From: Phaeobacter sp. CECT 5382 | GTDB taxonomy: Bacteria > Pseudomonadota > Alphaproteobacteria > Rhodobacterales > Rhodobacteraceae | Assembly (NCBI RefSeq): GCF_001457775.1 | Contig: NZ_CYSG01000018.1 | Coordinates: forward strand, 1 to 64,000 | Reading direction: 5' to 3' | DNA: 64,000 nt | Part shown: positions 48,379 through 57,479 of the stretch, piece by piece | Numbering within the stretch: position 1 is the first letter of the stretch | How the letters are laid out: every line of letters begins with the position of its first letter | Notes under the pieces: generated by a model | The model's database searches: none | What the model was told of the DNA's origin: nothing | What the model saw: only the letters and a program-made list of their open reading frames with translations | Translations under genes and position numbers: made by a program

Positions 48379-49455
48379 TCAGGTTTTGGAGCGAACAATC
48401 CGGTTCACATGGGCCATCTTGCGGCCGGGTTTGGCCTCGGCCTTGCCATAGAGATGCAGTGCGCAGTCGCGCTCCTTGGCCAGATCGGGCAGGCGGTCCA
48501 TGTCATCGCCGATGAGGTTCTCCATCACCACATCGACATGACGCTGCCCGTCACCCAATGGCCAGCCGACCACAGCGCGGATGTGCTGTTCGAACTGATC
48601 CACCGCGCAGCCGTTCTGGGTCCAGTGGCCGGAATTATGCACCCGTGGCGCGATCTCGTTCACCACCAGACCCTGTGGCGTGACAAACAGCTCAACCCCC
48701 ATCACGCCAACATAGTCCAGCGCATTGAGGATCTTGGCGGCCAGCAGAACCGCATCCATGCGCTGGCTTGCGCTCAGGCGGGCCGGAACCGTGGTTGTGT
48801 GCAGGATGCCATCGCGGTGCACGTTTTCGCCGGGGTCATAGCAGGAGACCTCGCCGGTCGCCCCGCGCGCGGCAATCACCGAAACCTCATGGCTGAAATT
48901 GATAAATCCTTCGAGCACCGAGGGGGCCCCAGCCATGGCATCCAGGGCCTCGGGGGCGGCGTCCAGCGTCATGATGCGGGCCTGGCCCTTGCCATCATAG
49001 CCGAACCGGCGCGTCTTGAGGATTGCAGGTGCGCCGATCTCTGCCAGCGCGGCGTCCAGACTGGCTGCATCGCTGATATCGGCAAAGGGGGCGGTCTTGA
49101 GGCCCAGTTCCTGCAGGAAAGTCTTTTCCGTCAGCCGGTCTTGGGAAATACGCAGCGCTTCGCGTCCTGGGCGAATGGTGCAGTGCTGTTCAAGCACGTC
49201 TAGGGCGGCGGTTGGGATGTTTTCAAATTCATAGGTGACAACATCGACCGACTGGGCAAAGGCGACTAGCGCTGCGTGGTCTTCGTAGCCTGCGGTGGTA
49301 ATGCGATGGGCCACGTCGCCTGCGGGTGGGTTGGCACCGGGTTCAAAGATGTGGGTTTTGAACCCCAGCCGCGACGCGGCAGCCGACAGCATGCGCCCCA
49401 ATTGCCCGCCACCCAGAATGCCGATGGTGGCACCAGGTTGTAACGCTTCAGTCAT
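48379..49455 (-). CDS. purK: 5-(carboxyamino)imidazole ribonucleotide synthase
   Basis: A 358-residue ATP-grasp enzyme of purine synthesis, making N5-CAIR from AIR, bicarbonate and [16 protein letters not shown] is the N-terminal signature; [13 protein letters not shown] is the ATP-grasp loop; [15 protein letters not shown] holds the metal ligands. The start at 49455 overlaps the end of purE by 8 bases, and the frame is open further into purE. The purE-purK pair is the usual two-step unit. Confidence 0.97.
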   Translation of the reverse strand: MTEALQPGATIGILGGGQLGRMLSAAASRLGFKTHIFEPGANPPAGDVAHRITTAGYEDHAALVAFAQSVDVVTYEFENIPTAALDVLEQHCTIRPGREALRISQDRLTEKTFLQELGLKTAPFADISDAASLDAALAEIGAPAILKTRRFGYDGKGQARIMTLDAAPEALDAMAGAPSVLEGFINFSHEVSVIAARGATGEVSCYDPGENVHRDGILHTTTVPARLSASQRMDAVLLAAKILNALDYVGVMGVELFVTPQGLVVNEIAPRVHNSGHWTQNGCAVDQFEQHIRAVVGWPLGDGQRHVDVVMENLIGDDMDRLPDLAKERDCALHLYGKAEAKPGRKMAHVNRIVRSKT

Positions 49456-49948
49456 CAACAGGCTCCTCTGGGATCGAGGCAGACAGCGCGGCGCGCCAGT
49501 CATCCAGTCGCTGCGCCAGTGCGGGATCCTGCAGGGCCAGAATGCCGGCGGCCATCAGGCCGGCATTGGCAGCCCCGGCGGCGCCAATCGCCATGGTGGC
49601 GACAGGAAATCCCTTGGGCATCTGCACGATGGAATAGAGCGAGTCGACACCAGAAAGCGCGCGGGTCTGTACCGGCACGCCTACAACAGGCACGCGGGTC
49701 TTGGAGGCAACCATGCCGGGCAGATGGGCAGCACCACCTGCACCTGCAATGATGACCTGCAAACCACGATCTGCCGCAGATTTTCCATAGGCCCACAACC
49801 GGTCAGGGGTGCGATGCGCCGAAACGATCTTGGCCTCGTAGGGAATGTAGAGCTCATCCAGAAGGGTGGCGGCTTCTTTCAGGGTTGGCCAGTCAGACTG
49901 GCTGCCCATGATGATGCCTACTTTGATGTCAGAAGAACTGTCTGGCAT
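49448..49948 (-). CDS. purE: 5-(carboxyamino)imidazole ribonucleotide mutase
   Basis: A 166-residue class I PurE that converts N5-CAIR to [18 protein letters not shown] and [10 protein letters not shown] are the active-site motifs, followed by [14 protein letters not shown] choose the ATG at 49948 because AGGA lies eight bases before it; an upstream ATG at 49966 adds six residues. It overlaps purK, forming a minus-strand operon. Confidence 0.97.
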   Translation of the reverse strand: MPDSSSDIKVGIIMGSQSDWPTLKEAATLLDELYIPYEAKIVSAHRTPDRLWAYGKSAADRGLQVIIAGAGGAAHLPGMVASKTRVPVVGVPVQTRALSGVDSLYSIVQMPKGFPVATMAIGAAGAANAGLMAAGILALQDPALAQRLDDWRAALSASIPEEPVDD

Positions 49949-50104
49949 GTAATTCGGTCCTGTCATGCCGCATGCCCGTCACTGGGCCGCTGGGGTGGAA
50001 GGAGCGCGCACTATAGTCGATGCGGGTTTTCGTGCAATGCGACAATGCTACAACAAAACGGAGAACTGAGATGCACGATGTCAGGACCAATGCGGCAAAG
50101 CCCT

Positions 50105-50172
50105 GTAACAGGCAATGATGCGTGACAGGCAATGGTGCGTTACAGGCGACGATTCATGTCAGGCGATGATGT
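50105..50172. repeat. 17-bp tandem repeat, four units
   Basis: Four adjacent 17-base units related to GTGACAGGCAATGGTGC, each differing by 2-6 bases. The last unit enters the final codons of the DUF465 gene (ends 50159). The array lies between purE and DUF465 and is not otherwise coding. Confidence 0.75.
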
Positions 50173-50383
50173 CTGGCGTCAAACGGTCTTCGATCTGCGC
50201 GATCTTGTCTTTGAGACCAAGTTTCTTCTTTTTGAGCCGTCGGATTGTTAGCTGATCACTGGTGTCACGTTCCTGCAGTGCTGCAATGGCCTCATCAAGA
50301 TCCCGGTGTTGCCTGCGAAAGACTTCCAACTCGACCTTCAGTACCTCGTTGGTCTTCATTGAAATGTCTGTTGTAGCGTTCAT
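50159..50383 (-). CDS. DUF465 (YdcH family) small coiled-coil protein
   Basis: A 74-residue helical protein with the DUF465 pattern: ELEVFRRQHRDLDEAIAAL, then DQLTIRRLKKKKLGLKDKIAQIED. These proteins form short helical hairpins; their function is not established. The frame is open upstream to 50491, but the ATG at 50383 gives the family length. The 3' end carries part of a 17-bp tandem repeat. Confidence 0.82.
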   Translation of the reverse strand: MNATTDISMKTNEVLKVELEVFRRQHRDLDEAIAALQERDTSDQLTIRRLKKKKLGLKDKIAQIEDRLTPDIIA

Positions 50384-50465
50384 GAGCGACTCGAAATTTG
50401 GGGGGCACTGGGAGCGCCAAGATACTTCCTTAACATCTTTTCCGCTAGACCTATGCAGCCATACA

Positions 50466-50496
50466 CTTGAGAATTTGCCATAAGTTACCATATCCT
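50466..50496 (+). promoter_or_regulatory. Possible promoter of the hsp20-DUF1150 operon
   Basis: TTGAGA (50467-50472) and TATCCT (50491-50496) are separated by 18 bases. The CTTGAG -35 box resembles RpoH-type heat-shock promoters of alphaproteobacteria, but the -10 region fits that consensus poorly. Confidence 0.35.
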
Positions 50497-50559
50497 AGAG
50501 ACGCGGTTGCCGAAACGGGGCCGTTCTCACCGTCGCTTTTAAGATAAAGGACGAAATAC

Positions 50560-50973
50560 GTGTCGAAACTCACTCTGGGCTCATACCCGCATATGTTAGG
50601 GTTTGAGCAATTGGAACGCTTGCTGGAACGGTCTGCCAAGTCCGGGAATGAAGGCTATCCGCCATATAACATTGAACAGACGTCGGATTTTTCCTACCGG
50701 ATCACCCTGGCGGTTGCCGGGTTTGCCGAGGAAGATCTGTCGATAACTGTCGAAGACCGTCAGCTGGTCATTCGCGGACGCCAGGGCGAAGACAGCGAAG
50801 GCCGCGTCTTTTTGCACCGGGGAATCGCGGCGCGCCAGTTTCAGCGCATGTTTGTTCTCGCCGATGGGGTCGATGTTGGCGAAGCGGTGATGGAAAACGG
50901 GCTGCTGCACGTGGATCTCACCCGTTCGCGGCCCGAAACCGTGGTTCAGACAATCAATATCAAGAAGGGGTAA
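50560..50973 (+). CDS. Small heat-shock protein Hsp20 (IbpA-like)
   Basis: A 137-residue alpha-crystallin-type chaperone. Its N-terminus ([20 protein letters not shown]) and crystallin domain (YNIEQTSDFSYRITLAVAGF, then VFLHRGIAARQFQRMFVLAD and ENGLLHVDL) match IbpA-class proteins. It holds unfolding proteins during stress. The start is GTG at 50560, eight bases after AAAGGA. It is followed 5 bases later by a DUF1150 gene, a pairing that is conserved in Rhodobacterales. Confidence 0.92.
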   Translation: MSKLTLGSYPHMLGFEQLERLLERSAKSGNEGYPPYNIEQTSDFSYRITLAVAGFAEEDLSITVEDRQLVIRGRQGEDSEGRVFLHRGIAARQFQRMFVLADGVDVGEAVMENGLLHVDLTRSRPETVVQTINIKKG

Positions 50974-50978
50974 GAGCA

Positions 50979-51203
50979 ATGCACACACCATTTGATTTTG
51001 GCAATACCAGCGCGCGGATCGTCTACGTGAAGGCGGTTGCCGTCTCCGATCTGCCCGAAGATATGCGCGCCAGCGCCGAAGGCCGCGACCTGCTTTATGC
51101 GGTGCACGACGCGGCGGGCGAACAGCTGGCGCTGGTTGCGGATCGCAACACAGCTTTTGTTCTGGCGCGCCAGAATGATCTCTCGCCAGTTCCAGTGCAC
51201 TAA
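50979..51203 (+). CDS. DUF1150 family protein
   Basis: A 74-residue protein (DFGNTSARIVYVKAVAVSDL, then GRDLLYAVHDAAGEQLALVA) that fits DUF1150, a small alphaproteobacterial family found next to Hsp20. Its role is unknown; the pairing suggests a stress-related function. It lies 5 bases after hsp20, with AAGGGGTAAGAG as RBS, and a terminator follows. Confidence 0.87.
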   Translation: MHTPFDFGNTSARIVYVKAVAVSDLPEDMRASAEGRDLLYAVHDAAGEQLALVADRNTAFVLARQNDLSPVPVH

Positions 51204-51249
51204 AGTCAGGGCTGCTTGCTGAGCAGGCGGACCCTATGACGCCAAAGAG

Positions 51250-51290
51250 ATACGGCAGACCAGCCATAAGCGCTGGGGCTGCCGTATTTT
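51250..51290 (+). terminator. Rho-independent terminator of hsp20-DUF1150
   Basis: ATACGGCAG/CTGCCGTAT and the inner CCAGC/GCTGG build a long stem with one small internal loop, followed by TTTA. Confidence 0.8.
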
Positions 51291-51395
51291 ACTTCTGCGC
51301 CTCCCCAAATCAGACCTCACCCCTCGCTGTTGTTCCAAAGCAGGAGCATCATCGCTATAGCTGAGATCAAAGCGTCGCAGACATGGGAGAGCGCA

Positions 51396-52310
51396 ATGAG
51401 CCAAGTTGAGACTGGTCGGTTGGAGACTGGCCGATTTGAATTTGATTGGGTCGATGCCTTTTCTGATCGCGCATTTGGCGGCAATGGCTGCGCCGTGGTG
51501 CACGCCGCTGCACATCTTCCTGAGGCGGTCTGTACAGCTTATGTGCGCGAAACCTCTTTGGTCGAATGCACCTTTACCGGACCATCCGAGATCGCGGACA
51601 TCAAGGTACGCTATTTTCTGGCCAGTCGCGAAATTCCCTTTGCTGGCCATCCGACGATTGCCACGGTTGCAGCCATGCGGGATCGCGGGTTGATCGGGGA
51701 GGGGGAAGTGGTGCTGGAGACCGGTGCCGGACTGGTGCCGGTGACCATAGATGGGGATCTCATTGAAATGACCCAGGTGCAGCCAGTTTTCGGCATTTGT
51801 CCCGATCCTGAACTGGTGGCGGCAGCGGTTTCGCTGCCGGTTGAGGCCATCGTCGGTGCGCCGCAAAAAGTCTCTACGGGTTTGCCATTTTGCATCACGG
51901 TCCTGCGCGATCAGGCCGCCCTGAAAGCTGCCAGGCTGGATCTGACAGCGCTGGCAAAGTTAGGACAGGCGCTGGGCGCCGATGGGATCGACATGATGGA
52001 GCCCTTTCTGGTGACGTTGAATGGCGCAACTGAAGCGGGGGACACCTATTCGCGCCTGCTGATGGCCCCGCCCAGCCCGCCAGAGGACCCCTTTACCGGT
52101 TCTGCTACAGGCGCGATGGCGGCCTATCTTTGGCGCCATGGCTTGATGTCAAAAGACAGTTTCGTGGCAGAGCAGGGGCATGGTTTGGGTCGACCGGGGA
52201 AGGCCCGCGTAACCCGGATTGGCAGTGCTGACGACTTGCAAGGCGTTAAGGTTGCTGGCAAAGGCTTTGTGCTGATGCGTGGCTCAGTTGATCTGCCGGA
52301 TCAGCTGTGA
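51396..52310 (+). CDS. PhzF family phenazine-biosynthesis-like isomerase
   Basis: A 304-residue protein of the PhzF/diaminopimelate epimerase-like fold: DAFSDRAFGGNGCAVV at the start, ETSLVECTF with the conserved catalytic Glu, PFAGHPTIATVAAM, and EDPFTGSATGAMAAYL. No phenazine genes are nearby, so the name gives the fold only; most such proteins have unknown substrates. The ATG at 51396 follows GGGAGAG. It is followed 31 bases later by a glycosyltransferase gene. Confidence 0.88.
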   Translation: MSQVETGRLETGRFEFDWVDAFSDRAFGGNGCAVVHAAAHLPEAVCTAYVRETSLVECTFTGPSEIADIKVRYFLASREIPFAGHPTIATVAAMRDRGLIGEGEVVLETGAGLVPVTIDGDLIEMTQVQPVFGICPDPELVAAAVSLPVEAIVGAPQKVSTGLPFCITVLRDQAALKAARLDLTALAKLGQALGADGIDMMEPFLVTLNGATEAGDTYSRLLMAPPSPPEDPFTGSATGAMAAYLWRHGLMSKDSFVAEQGHGLGRPGKARVTRIGSADDLQGVKVAGKGFVLMRGSVDLPDQL

Positions 52311-52341
52311 GTCCAGATCTGAAACGTGGAGACCTGTGACA

Positions 52342-53202
52342 ATGTCGACCCCTGCAATCGCAGTCATGCCCTATGGCGGCAAGCTTGGCAAAAGCCTGGC
52401 GGCGCGCCCCTTGTCGGAGATGATCTGGCCACTGGGTTGCCCGGAGCGCCTGATCGGACGTCAGGTGAAAGACATGGCGAAGGACGACCACCTGATCGTT
52501 TTTTCCAAGCGGGCGATGCATTTTCAGTCACATCGCGGCTGCCCGGCCCAGATATCCATGATGGTGATGGAGCCCAAGATCATGTCGCTGGCGCATCACC
52601 GGATGCTCCGCCTGAGCCATCGGCGTTTCTTTCGTGTCTTTACCTACGATCCCGATCTTTTGGCGCGTCTGCCGAATGGGCTGATGCTGCCCTATGGCAC
52701 CACCTGGGTGCCAGATTGGCGGCAGCTGGATACTACCAAGACCACAGATCTTTCACTGATTGCCTCGGCCAAAAACGATCACCCCGGCCACAAGCTGCGC
52801 CATCAAATTGTTACCTATTTGCAGGCGCATATGCCCGAGGCCCAGATCCTGGGGCGTGGCTACACGCCCTTTGAGGACAAGGCCGAAGGGCTGGCTCCCT
52901 ATCGCTATTCCGTGGTGATCGAAAATGTGCAGGAACCGAATTACTTCTCGGAAAAATTGATTGATGCGATCTTGTGTGAGACCGTGCCGATCTATTGGGG
53001 CTGTCCCAATGTCACGGATTTCTTCAGCGGCGACGGGATGATCCTGTGCACCGACCAACAGGATTTCGAGACGGCCCTGAAGACCATCGGCCCTGACGAT
53101 TATGCCCGGCGACTGCCAGCCCTACGTGCGCTGAAGGAACAAGCGTCGGCCTTTTGTGATCTGCCCCTGCGCGCGGCGCTGGCCTTGCAAAACAGCCTGT
53201 AG
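52342..53202 (+). CDS. Glycosyltransferase family 10 (fucosyltransferase-like)
   Basis: A 286-residue protein. The C-terminal half carries the GT10 donor-site signature: YRYSVVIENVQEPNYFSEKL, then IDAILCETVPIYWGCPNVTDFF (residues about 190-234). The N-terminal half is poorly conserved, as usual. GT10 enzymes transfer fucose or related sugars to surface glycans. No polysaccharide cluster surrounds it. The start at 52342 gives a normal length; the frame is open upstream into phzF. Confidence 0.82.
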   Translation: MSTPAIAVMPYGGKLGKSLAARPLSEMIWPLGCPERLIGRQVKDMAKDDHLIVFSKRAMHFQSHRGCPAQISMMVMEPKIMSLAHHRMLRLSHRRFFRVFTYDPDLLARLPNGLMLPYGTTWVPDWRQLDTTKTTDLSLIASAKNDHPGHKLRHQIVTYLQAHMPEAQILGRGYTPFEDKAEGLAPYRYSVVIENVQEPNYFSEKLIDAILCETVPIYWGCPNVTDFFSGDGMILCTDQQDFETALKTIGPDDYARRLPALRALKEQASAFCDLPLRAALALQNSL

Positions 53203-53282
53203 GGCGGTTGCCCAAAGGCACTGCCAGCTATTGCATTGAATTTGAGGTGGGCGCGGTTGCCGACAAAGCCTGCAGTCACGAA

Positions 53283-53310
53283 AAAAGGCCGACAAAAGCG
53301 TCGGCCTTTT
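53283..53310. terminator. Bidirectional rho-independent terminator
   Basis: AAAAGGCCGAC and GTCGGCCTTTT are exact complements around AAAAGC, with an A run before and a T-rich end after. It serves the convergent GT10 and sulfurylase genes. Confidence 0.85.
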
Positions 53311-53335
53311 CCTATTTGTCATGATCTTGTCGGGC

Positions 53336-55411
53336 TTAGCCTGCGATCAGACCCATGTTTTCCAGCTTCAGCAGAACCTGATGGGCGCAGTTGTCGACTT
53401 CGACATTCTCGGTCTCAACGCTCAGTTCAGGATTGGCAGGCACATCATAGGGGTCGGAGATGCCGGTGAATTCCTTGATCTTGCCTTCGCGGGCCAACTT
53501 GTAGAGCCCTTTGCGGTCACGGCGTTCGCATTCCTCGATCGAGGTGGCGACATGCACTTCGACAAACGCACCAAAGGATTCAACGTCTTCACGTACCGCA
53601 CGACGGGTGGTCGCGTAGGGCGCGATAGGGGCACAGATGGCGATGCCGCCGTTTTTGGTGATCTCGGAGGCAACATAGCCGATGCGGCGGATGTTGAGGT
53701 CGCGGTGCTCTTTCGAGAAACCCAGCTCAGAGCTGAGGTTCTTGCGCACGATGTCACCGTCCAGCAGTGTCACGGGGCGGCCACCCATTTCCATCAGCTT
53801 GACCATCAGCGCGTTGGCGATGGTGGATTTGCCTGACCCGGAGAAGCCGGTGAAGAACACAGTGAAACCCTGCTTGGAACGTGGTGGCTTGGTCTTGCGC
53901 AACTCCTTGACCACTTCGGGGAAAGAGAACCACTCGGGGATTTCCAGACCTTCGGCCAGACGGCGGCGCAACTCGGTGCCCGAGATGTTGAGGATGGTGA
54001 CATTATCCTTGTCTTCGATCTCGTCGATGGCCTCATATTGTGCGCGTTCCGACACCCAGACCATATGTTTGAAATCGACCATTTCGATGCCCATTTCTTC
54101 TTGATGGGCTCGGAACAGGTCCTGTGCATCATAGGGGCCATAGAAATCTTCACCGGCAGAGTTTTTGCCGGGGCCTGCGTGGTCGCGGCCAACGATGAAG
54201 TGGGTGCAGCCGTGGTTTTTGCGAATCAGGCCATGCCAGACGGCTTCGCGTGGGCCAGCCATGCGCATCGCCAGGTTCAGCAGGCTCATCGAGGTGGTAG
54301 AGGCGGGGTATTTGTCCAGAACCGCCTCGTAACAGCGCACGCGGGTGAAGTGGTCAACGTCACCTGGCTTGGTCATGCCCACAACCGGATGGATCAGCAG
54401 GTTGGCCTGAGCTTCACGCGCGGCGCGGAAGGTCAGCTCCTGGTGGGCGCGGTGCAGAGGGTTGCGGGTCTGGAAGGCGACAACCTTGCGCCAGCCAACC
54501 TTGCGGAAATAGGCGCGCAGCTCGTTGGGGGTGTCGCGACGGGCGCGGAAGTCATAGTGCACAGGCTGTTGAATGCCGGTCACGGGACCGCCCAGGTAGA
54601 TTTTGCCAGCTTGATTGTGTAGGTAGTTGACCGCCGGGTGGGCGTCGTCATCGGCGCCAAAGACCTTTTCGGCTTCGCGGGATTTGTTTGGCTCCCAGCT
54701 GTCGGTCACGGTCATGGTGGCCAGGATCACGCCTTCCTGGTCGCGCAGAGCGATGTCTTCGCCTGCATTCAGGCTGGCAGCAAAATCTTCGGAGACATCC
54801 AGAGTGATGGGCATGGGCCACAGGGCGCCGTTTTCCAGACGCATGTTTTCGACAACGCCATTGTAGTCGGCTTCGCCCAAGAACCCCTTCAGCGGGCTGA
54901 AGCCGCCGTTCATCAAGAGTTCGAGGTCACAGATCTGGCGCGGAGTAAGATCGTGGCTTTTCAGCTCGCCGGCCTCAATTTTGAGTTTCTGTGCAGAATC
55001 GTAAGAGACATAGAGCTCTGGGATGGGGGCCAGGTTGTTTTCCATTGGATGTGTCCTGTGTTTGACGTGGGGCAGGCCGCTTGCGGTGCCGGTAAGTTCC
55101 GCATGTAATGCGTTGTATTCGGCAAGCTTGCGGGCCAGGAATTGATCGGTGAGCTGGTTCTTTTCAGCTGCACCGCGCGTGGTCAGCGTATAGGCGTAAC
55201 GCTGCCTTTTATCCGGGCCGGGTCTGTCGCTGATGGTGATCAGCCCGGCTTCGGTTGCGGTGCGAAGCTGAGTATTCAGCCGACCGAGAGAAATGTTCAG
55301 GGCCGCTGCCGTTGCCCGTTGCGAAGCATCCGGCACCAGATCGAGCTGGCGCAAGAGGCGGAAGAGCAGGTCTTCCTCAATCGGGGTGGGTGTCAGGTTC
55401 GGAGCGGTCAT
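53336..55411 (-). CDS. MarR domain fused to bifunctional sulfate adenylyltransferase / APS kinase
   Basis: A 691-residue open frame. Residues 1 to about 105 are a winged helix of the EPS-associated MarR type (RLLRQLDLVPDASQRATAAA, then RGAAEKNQLTDQFLARKLAE). Residues 123 to about 510 are ATP sulfurylase (QTRNPLHRAH at 314-323, then GRDHAGPG), and the rest is APS kinase (GFSGSGKS near 525, LLDGDIVR). The enzyme activates sulfate to PAPS. An internal ATG at 55045 (residue 123), eight bases after AGGA, would give a normal 569-residue enzyme, so both a fusion and a stand-alone enzyme could be made. No stop lies between the two parts. Confidence 0.9.
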   Translation of the reverse strand: MTAPNLTPTPIEEDLLFRLLRQLDLVPDASQRATAAALNISLGRLNTQLRTATEAGLITISDRPGPDKRQRYAYTLTTRGAAEKNQLTDQFLARKLAEYNALHAELTGTASGLPHVKHRTHPMENNLAPIPELYVSYDSAQKLKIEAGELKSHDLTPRQICDLELLMNGGFSPLKGFLGEADYNGVVENMRLENGALWPMPITLDVSEDFAASLNAGEDIALRDQEGVILATMTVTDSWEPNKSREAEKVFGADDDAHPAVNYLHNQAGKIYLGGPVTGIQQPVHYDFRARRDTPNELRAYFRKVGWRKVVAFQTRNPLHRAHQELTFRAAREAQANLLIHPVVGMTKPGDVDHFTRVRCYEAVLDKYPASTTSMSLLNLAMRMAGPREAVWHGLIRKNHGCTHFIVGRDHAGPGKNSAGEDFYGPYDAQDLFRAHQEEMGIEMVDFKHMVWVSERAQYEAIDEIEDKDNVTILNISGTELRRRLAEGLEIPEWFSFPEVVKELRKTKPPRSKQGFTVFFTGFSGSGKSTIANALMVKLMEMGGRPVTLLDGDIVRKNLSSELGFSKEHRDLNIRRIGYVASEITKNGGIAICAPIAPYATTRRAVREDVESFGAFVEVHVATSIEECERRDRKGLYKLAREGKIKEFTGISDPYDVPANPELSVETENVEVDNCAHQVLLKLENMGLIAG

Positions 55412-55589
55412 GGCAAATGAATCAATCTGTGTTCACGCGTGAACGCATCGCATAAAAGGCGACACCTGCAAAGTGGAAAAAATGGCGCAAACCCTTGCCG
55501 CAGCCCAGCGTGGTGGCGTTGCAACGCCTTTGGTCTGAATTGCCTACCTGTCGGCAGAAACTGTTCCATTCCGTTCTGGCGGCGCGGGA

Positions 55590-57260
55590 TTAATGGCCCG
55601 GAACATCAAGAATTTCGGGAAGTTCCATCGTCTGGCGAACGGGTAGAGCCGCCAGCGGGGCAGAGACACCGCGCAGCTGAAAGTCGCGCAGCCCCAGTTT
55701 CTGGGTGTCATACCCCGCCGCCAGAAGCGCCTGAGCTGAGACCAAAAGCTCGACCCCCAACTCTTTGGTCTGTGCCTCCAGGCGGCTGGCGGCGTTGACC
55801 GTATCGCCTATAATTGTGCGTGGGGCATTGCCGGAAGATCCGATTTCACCGATGACCACCTCACCGAGATGCAGCCCCATGCCGATCCGCACCGGGGCCT
55901 CTCCCTCTGACAGGAGGGTTTCGTTGAAATCTGCAACGGCCCGTCCAATATCGGTGACCGCGTGCAGCCCGGCCTGTGCGGATTTTACCGCATCAGGCGC
56001 CTCAAAGACGGCCAAAAGCCCATCCCCAAGGTATTTATCGACGGTGCCGCCATTGTTGAGGATACAAGGGACGATGGCATCAAAAAAGCGGTTCAGCAAA
56101 AAGACGACATCATAGGGCAGCTGCCCGGACGTGCGCGCGGTAAAGCCGCGCATATCCAGAAACAGAATGGCCAGCTGCCGTTCTTCGCCTTGGCTGGCGT
56201 GGGCGCGACCTTTTTGGCCGTCGGGCCGGAACAGGCGGCAGACGCTCAACGGCGCATTCGGGTGGATCTGGCAGGCCAGTCGCATGTTTTGCGGTGCCCT
56301 GACTGCTGCGAGGCTGCGGGCCTCGGCATCCGAGGGCGGCGGCAGGGTGTCTGCACCATCCTCGATAACCACCCGGCAGGTTGTGCAACGCCCCTTGCCG
56401 CCGCAGAGCGCGGTATGCGGAATGGCATTGGCGCGCGACATTTCCAGCAAGGTCATGCCTTTTTCCGCCACCACAATAGGGCCGTTGCGATAGGTGATAC
56501 GCACGGATCTGCGCCGCCGCAACAGCTTGCGCAGGCCATAGATCATGGCTGTCAGAAACAGAAAAAAGACAAAGATCTGCACCAGGCGCGTCTCAACAAG
56601 TTGCAAGCTGGCAAAGCTGTCCTGGCTGGGCCAGTTGTAGCTTGCCATCAATGCGGCGCGTTCTGTTCCTTCGACGAAGATATCGTAGATCCTGCGGCCT
56701 TCGGTCAAAAGCCCGGCCAGCGCAAAGCTGGGGATAAAGACTGCAAGACCGATCATGTATGGCAGCGCATTGCGCCACCAGTCGGTCAGACGCAGCCAGA
56801 AATGCAGCCCCATGCAGCCGTGGACCCAAACCACAAGCAAAAGTGCCGATTGCCACCAGACGGCTGGCGCGTTCCACATCAAGACAATGACATAGGGGTA
56901 GGTGTCATTCACCGCAAAATTTTGATGGGCGACCGTGGTATGGGTGATGTGGCGCAGCAGTTGCAAAGGGATCAGCAGGCCAAGCGCGGTCTGCACCGCC
57001 TGCGACAGTGGCATGCGCAGGCTGCGACGCAGTGCGAGCCGCCAAAGTGCCAGCCCCAGATGTGTGATCAATGCGCCAGTCAGCACCAGCCCACCAAGGG
57101 GGGTGCGCGTGATCATATGCCGGACGTCCTGCATCCTTTCCATGGTATCAGTTGAGATGAGGCCGAGGCCAAGATTGATGAAGTGGAAAAAGGCAAATGC
57201 GAACAGTATCAACCCGCTTATGATGCGGGTGCGGGTGATCCAGTTGCCCTGCCATAGCAT
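55590..57260 (-). CDS. Membrane-bound class III adenylate cyclase with ferredoxin domain
   Basis: A 556-residue protein with three parts. Residues 1 to about 255 form five or six membrane helices with many His residues in helices (FHFINL, ITHLGL, HITHTTVAHQ, VHGCMGLHFW), like diheme-b succinate dehydrogenase anchors. Residues about 260-350 are a 2Fe-2S ferredoxin (CGGKGRCTTC, then a fourth Cys in LACQIH). Residues about 365-540 are a class III cyclase (LFLDMRGFTART, DKYLGDGLLAVFE, TIIGDTVNAASRLE). Known relatives such as CyaC of Sinorhizobium respond to quinone redox state; that role is inferred here. Confidence 0.88.
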   Translation of the reverse strand: MLWQGNWITRTRIISGLILFAFAFFHFINLGLGLISTDTMERMQDVRHMITRTPLGGLVLTGALITHLGLALWRLALRRSLRMPLSQAVQTALGLLIPLQLLRHITHTTVAHQNFAVNDTYPYVIVLMWNAPAVWWQSALLLVVWVHGCMGLHFWLRLTDWWRNALPYMIGLAVFIPSFALAGLLTEGRRIYDIFVEGTERAALMASYNWPSQDSFASLQLVETRLVQIFVFFLFLTAMIYGLRKLLRRRRSVRITYRNGPIVVAEKGMTLLEMSRANAIPHTALCGGKGRCTTCRVVIEDGADTLPPPSDAEARSLAAVRAPQNMRLACQIHPNAPLSVCRLFRPDGQKGRAHASQGEERQLAILFLDMRGFTARTSGQLPYDVVFLLNRFFDAIVPCILNNGGTVDKYLGDGLLAVFEAPDAVKSAQAGLHAVTDIGRAVADFNETLLSEGEAPVRIGMGLHLGEVVIGEIGSSGNAPRTIIGDTVNAASRLEAQTKELGVELLVSAQALLAAGYDTQKLGLRDFQLRGVSAPLAALPVRQTMELPEILDVPGH

Positions 57261-57422
57261 TGTTCTGCTTTGCTCCTGCGCATCGCGGCGTAGGTGGAAA
57301 CGCCTGTATTTGGTGTCGCTACCCTGCGAGGCGGGGCGGTATCGGTCAAGACAAAGTGCTATGCACTGGCGCAGGCAGCGCCTGCTGTCGAACGGGGATA
57401 ATGCCCAGCGAAAGCGGCCAAG

Positions 57423-57453
57423 AAAAAAGCGGCAGGAGTGATCCCGCCGCTTT
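57423..57453 (-). terminator. Rho-independent terminator of trxB
   Basis: On the minus strand AAAGCGGCGGGA pairs with TCCTGCCGCTTT (one wobble) around TCAC, followed by a T run. It lies 27 bases after the trxB stop. Confidence 0.83.
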
Positions 57454-57479
57454 GCATCTGTGAGGTGGGTTCGCAGGAC

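Noticed and set aside
50105-50172. CRISPR array
   Set aside because: The units are directly adjacent without unique spacers, and no cas gene is present; the same holds for 24007-24078.
51396-52310. A phenazine biosynthesis gene
   Set aside because: PhzF-like proteins are common outside phenazine clusters, and no other phz gene is present.
55962-57155. A 397-residue plus-strand frame antisense to the adenylate cyclase
   Set aside because: The sense strand carries three recognisable domains; the antisense translation has none and is Gln/His-rich as expected of a shadow.
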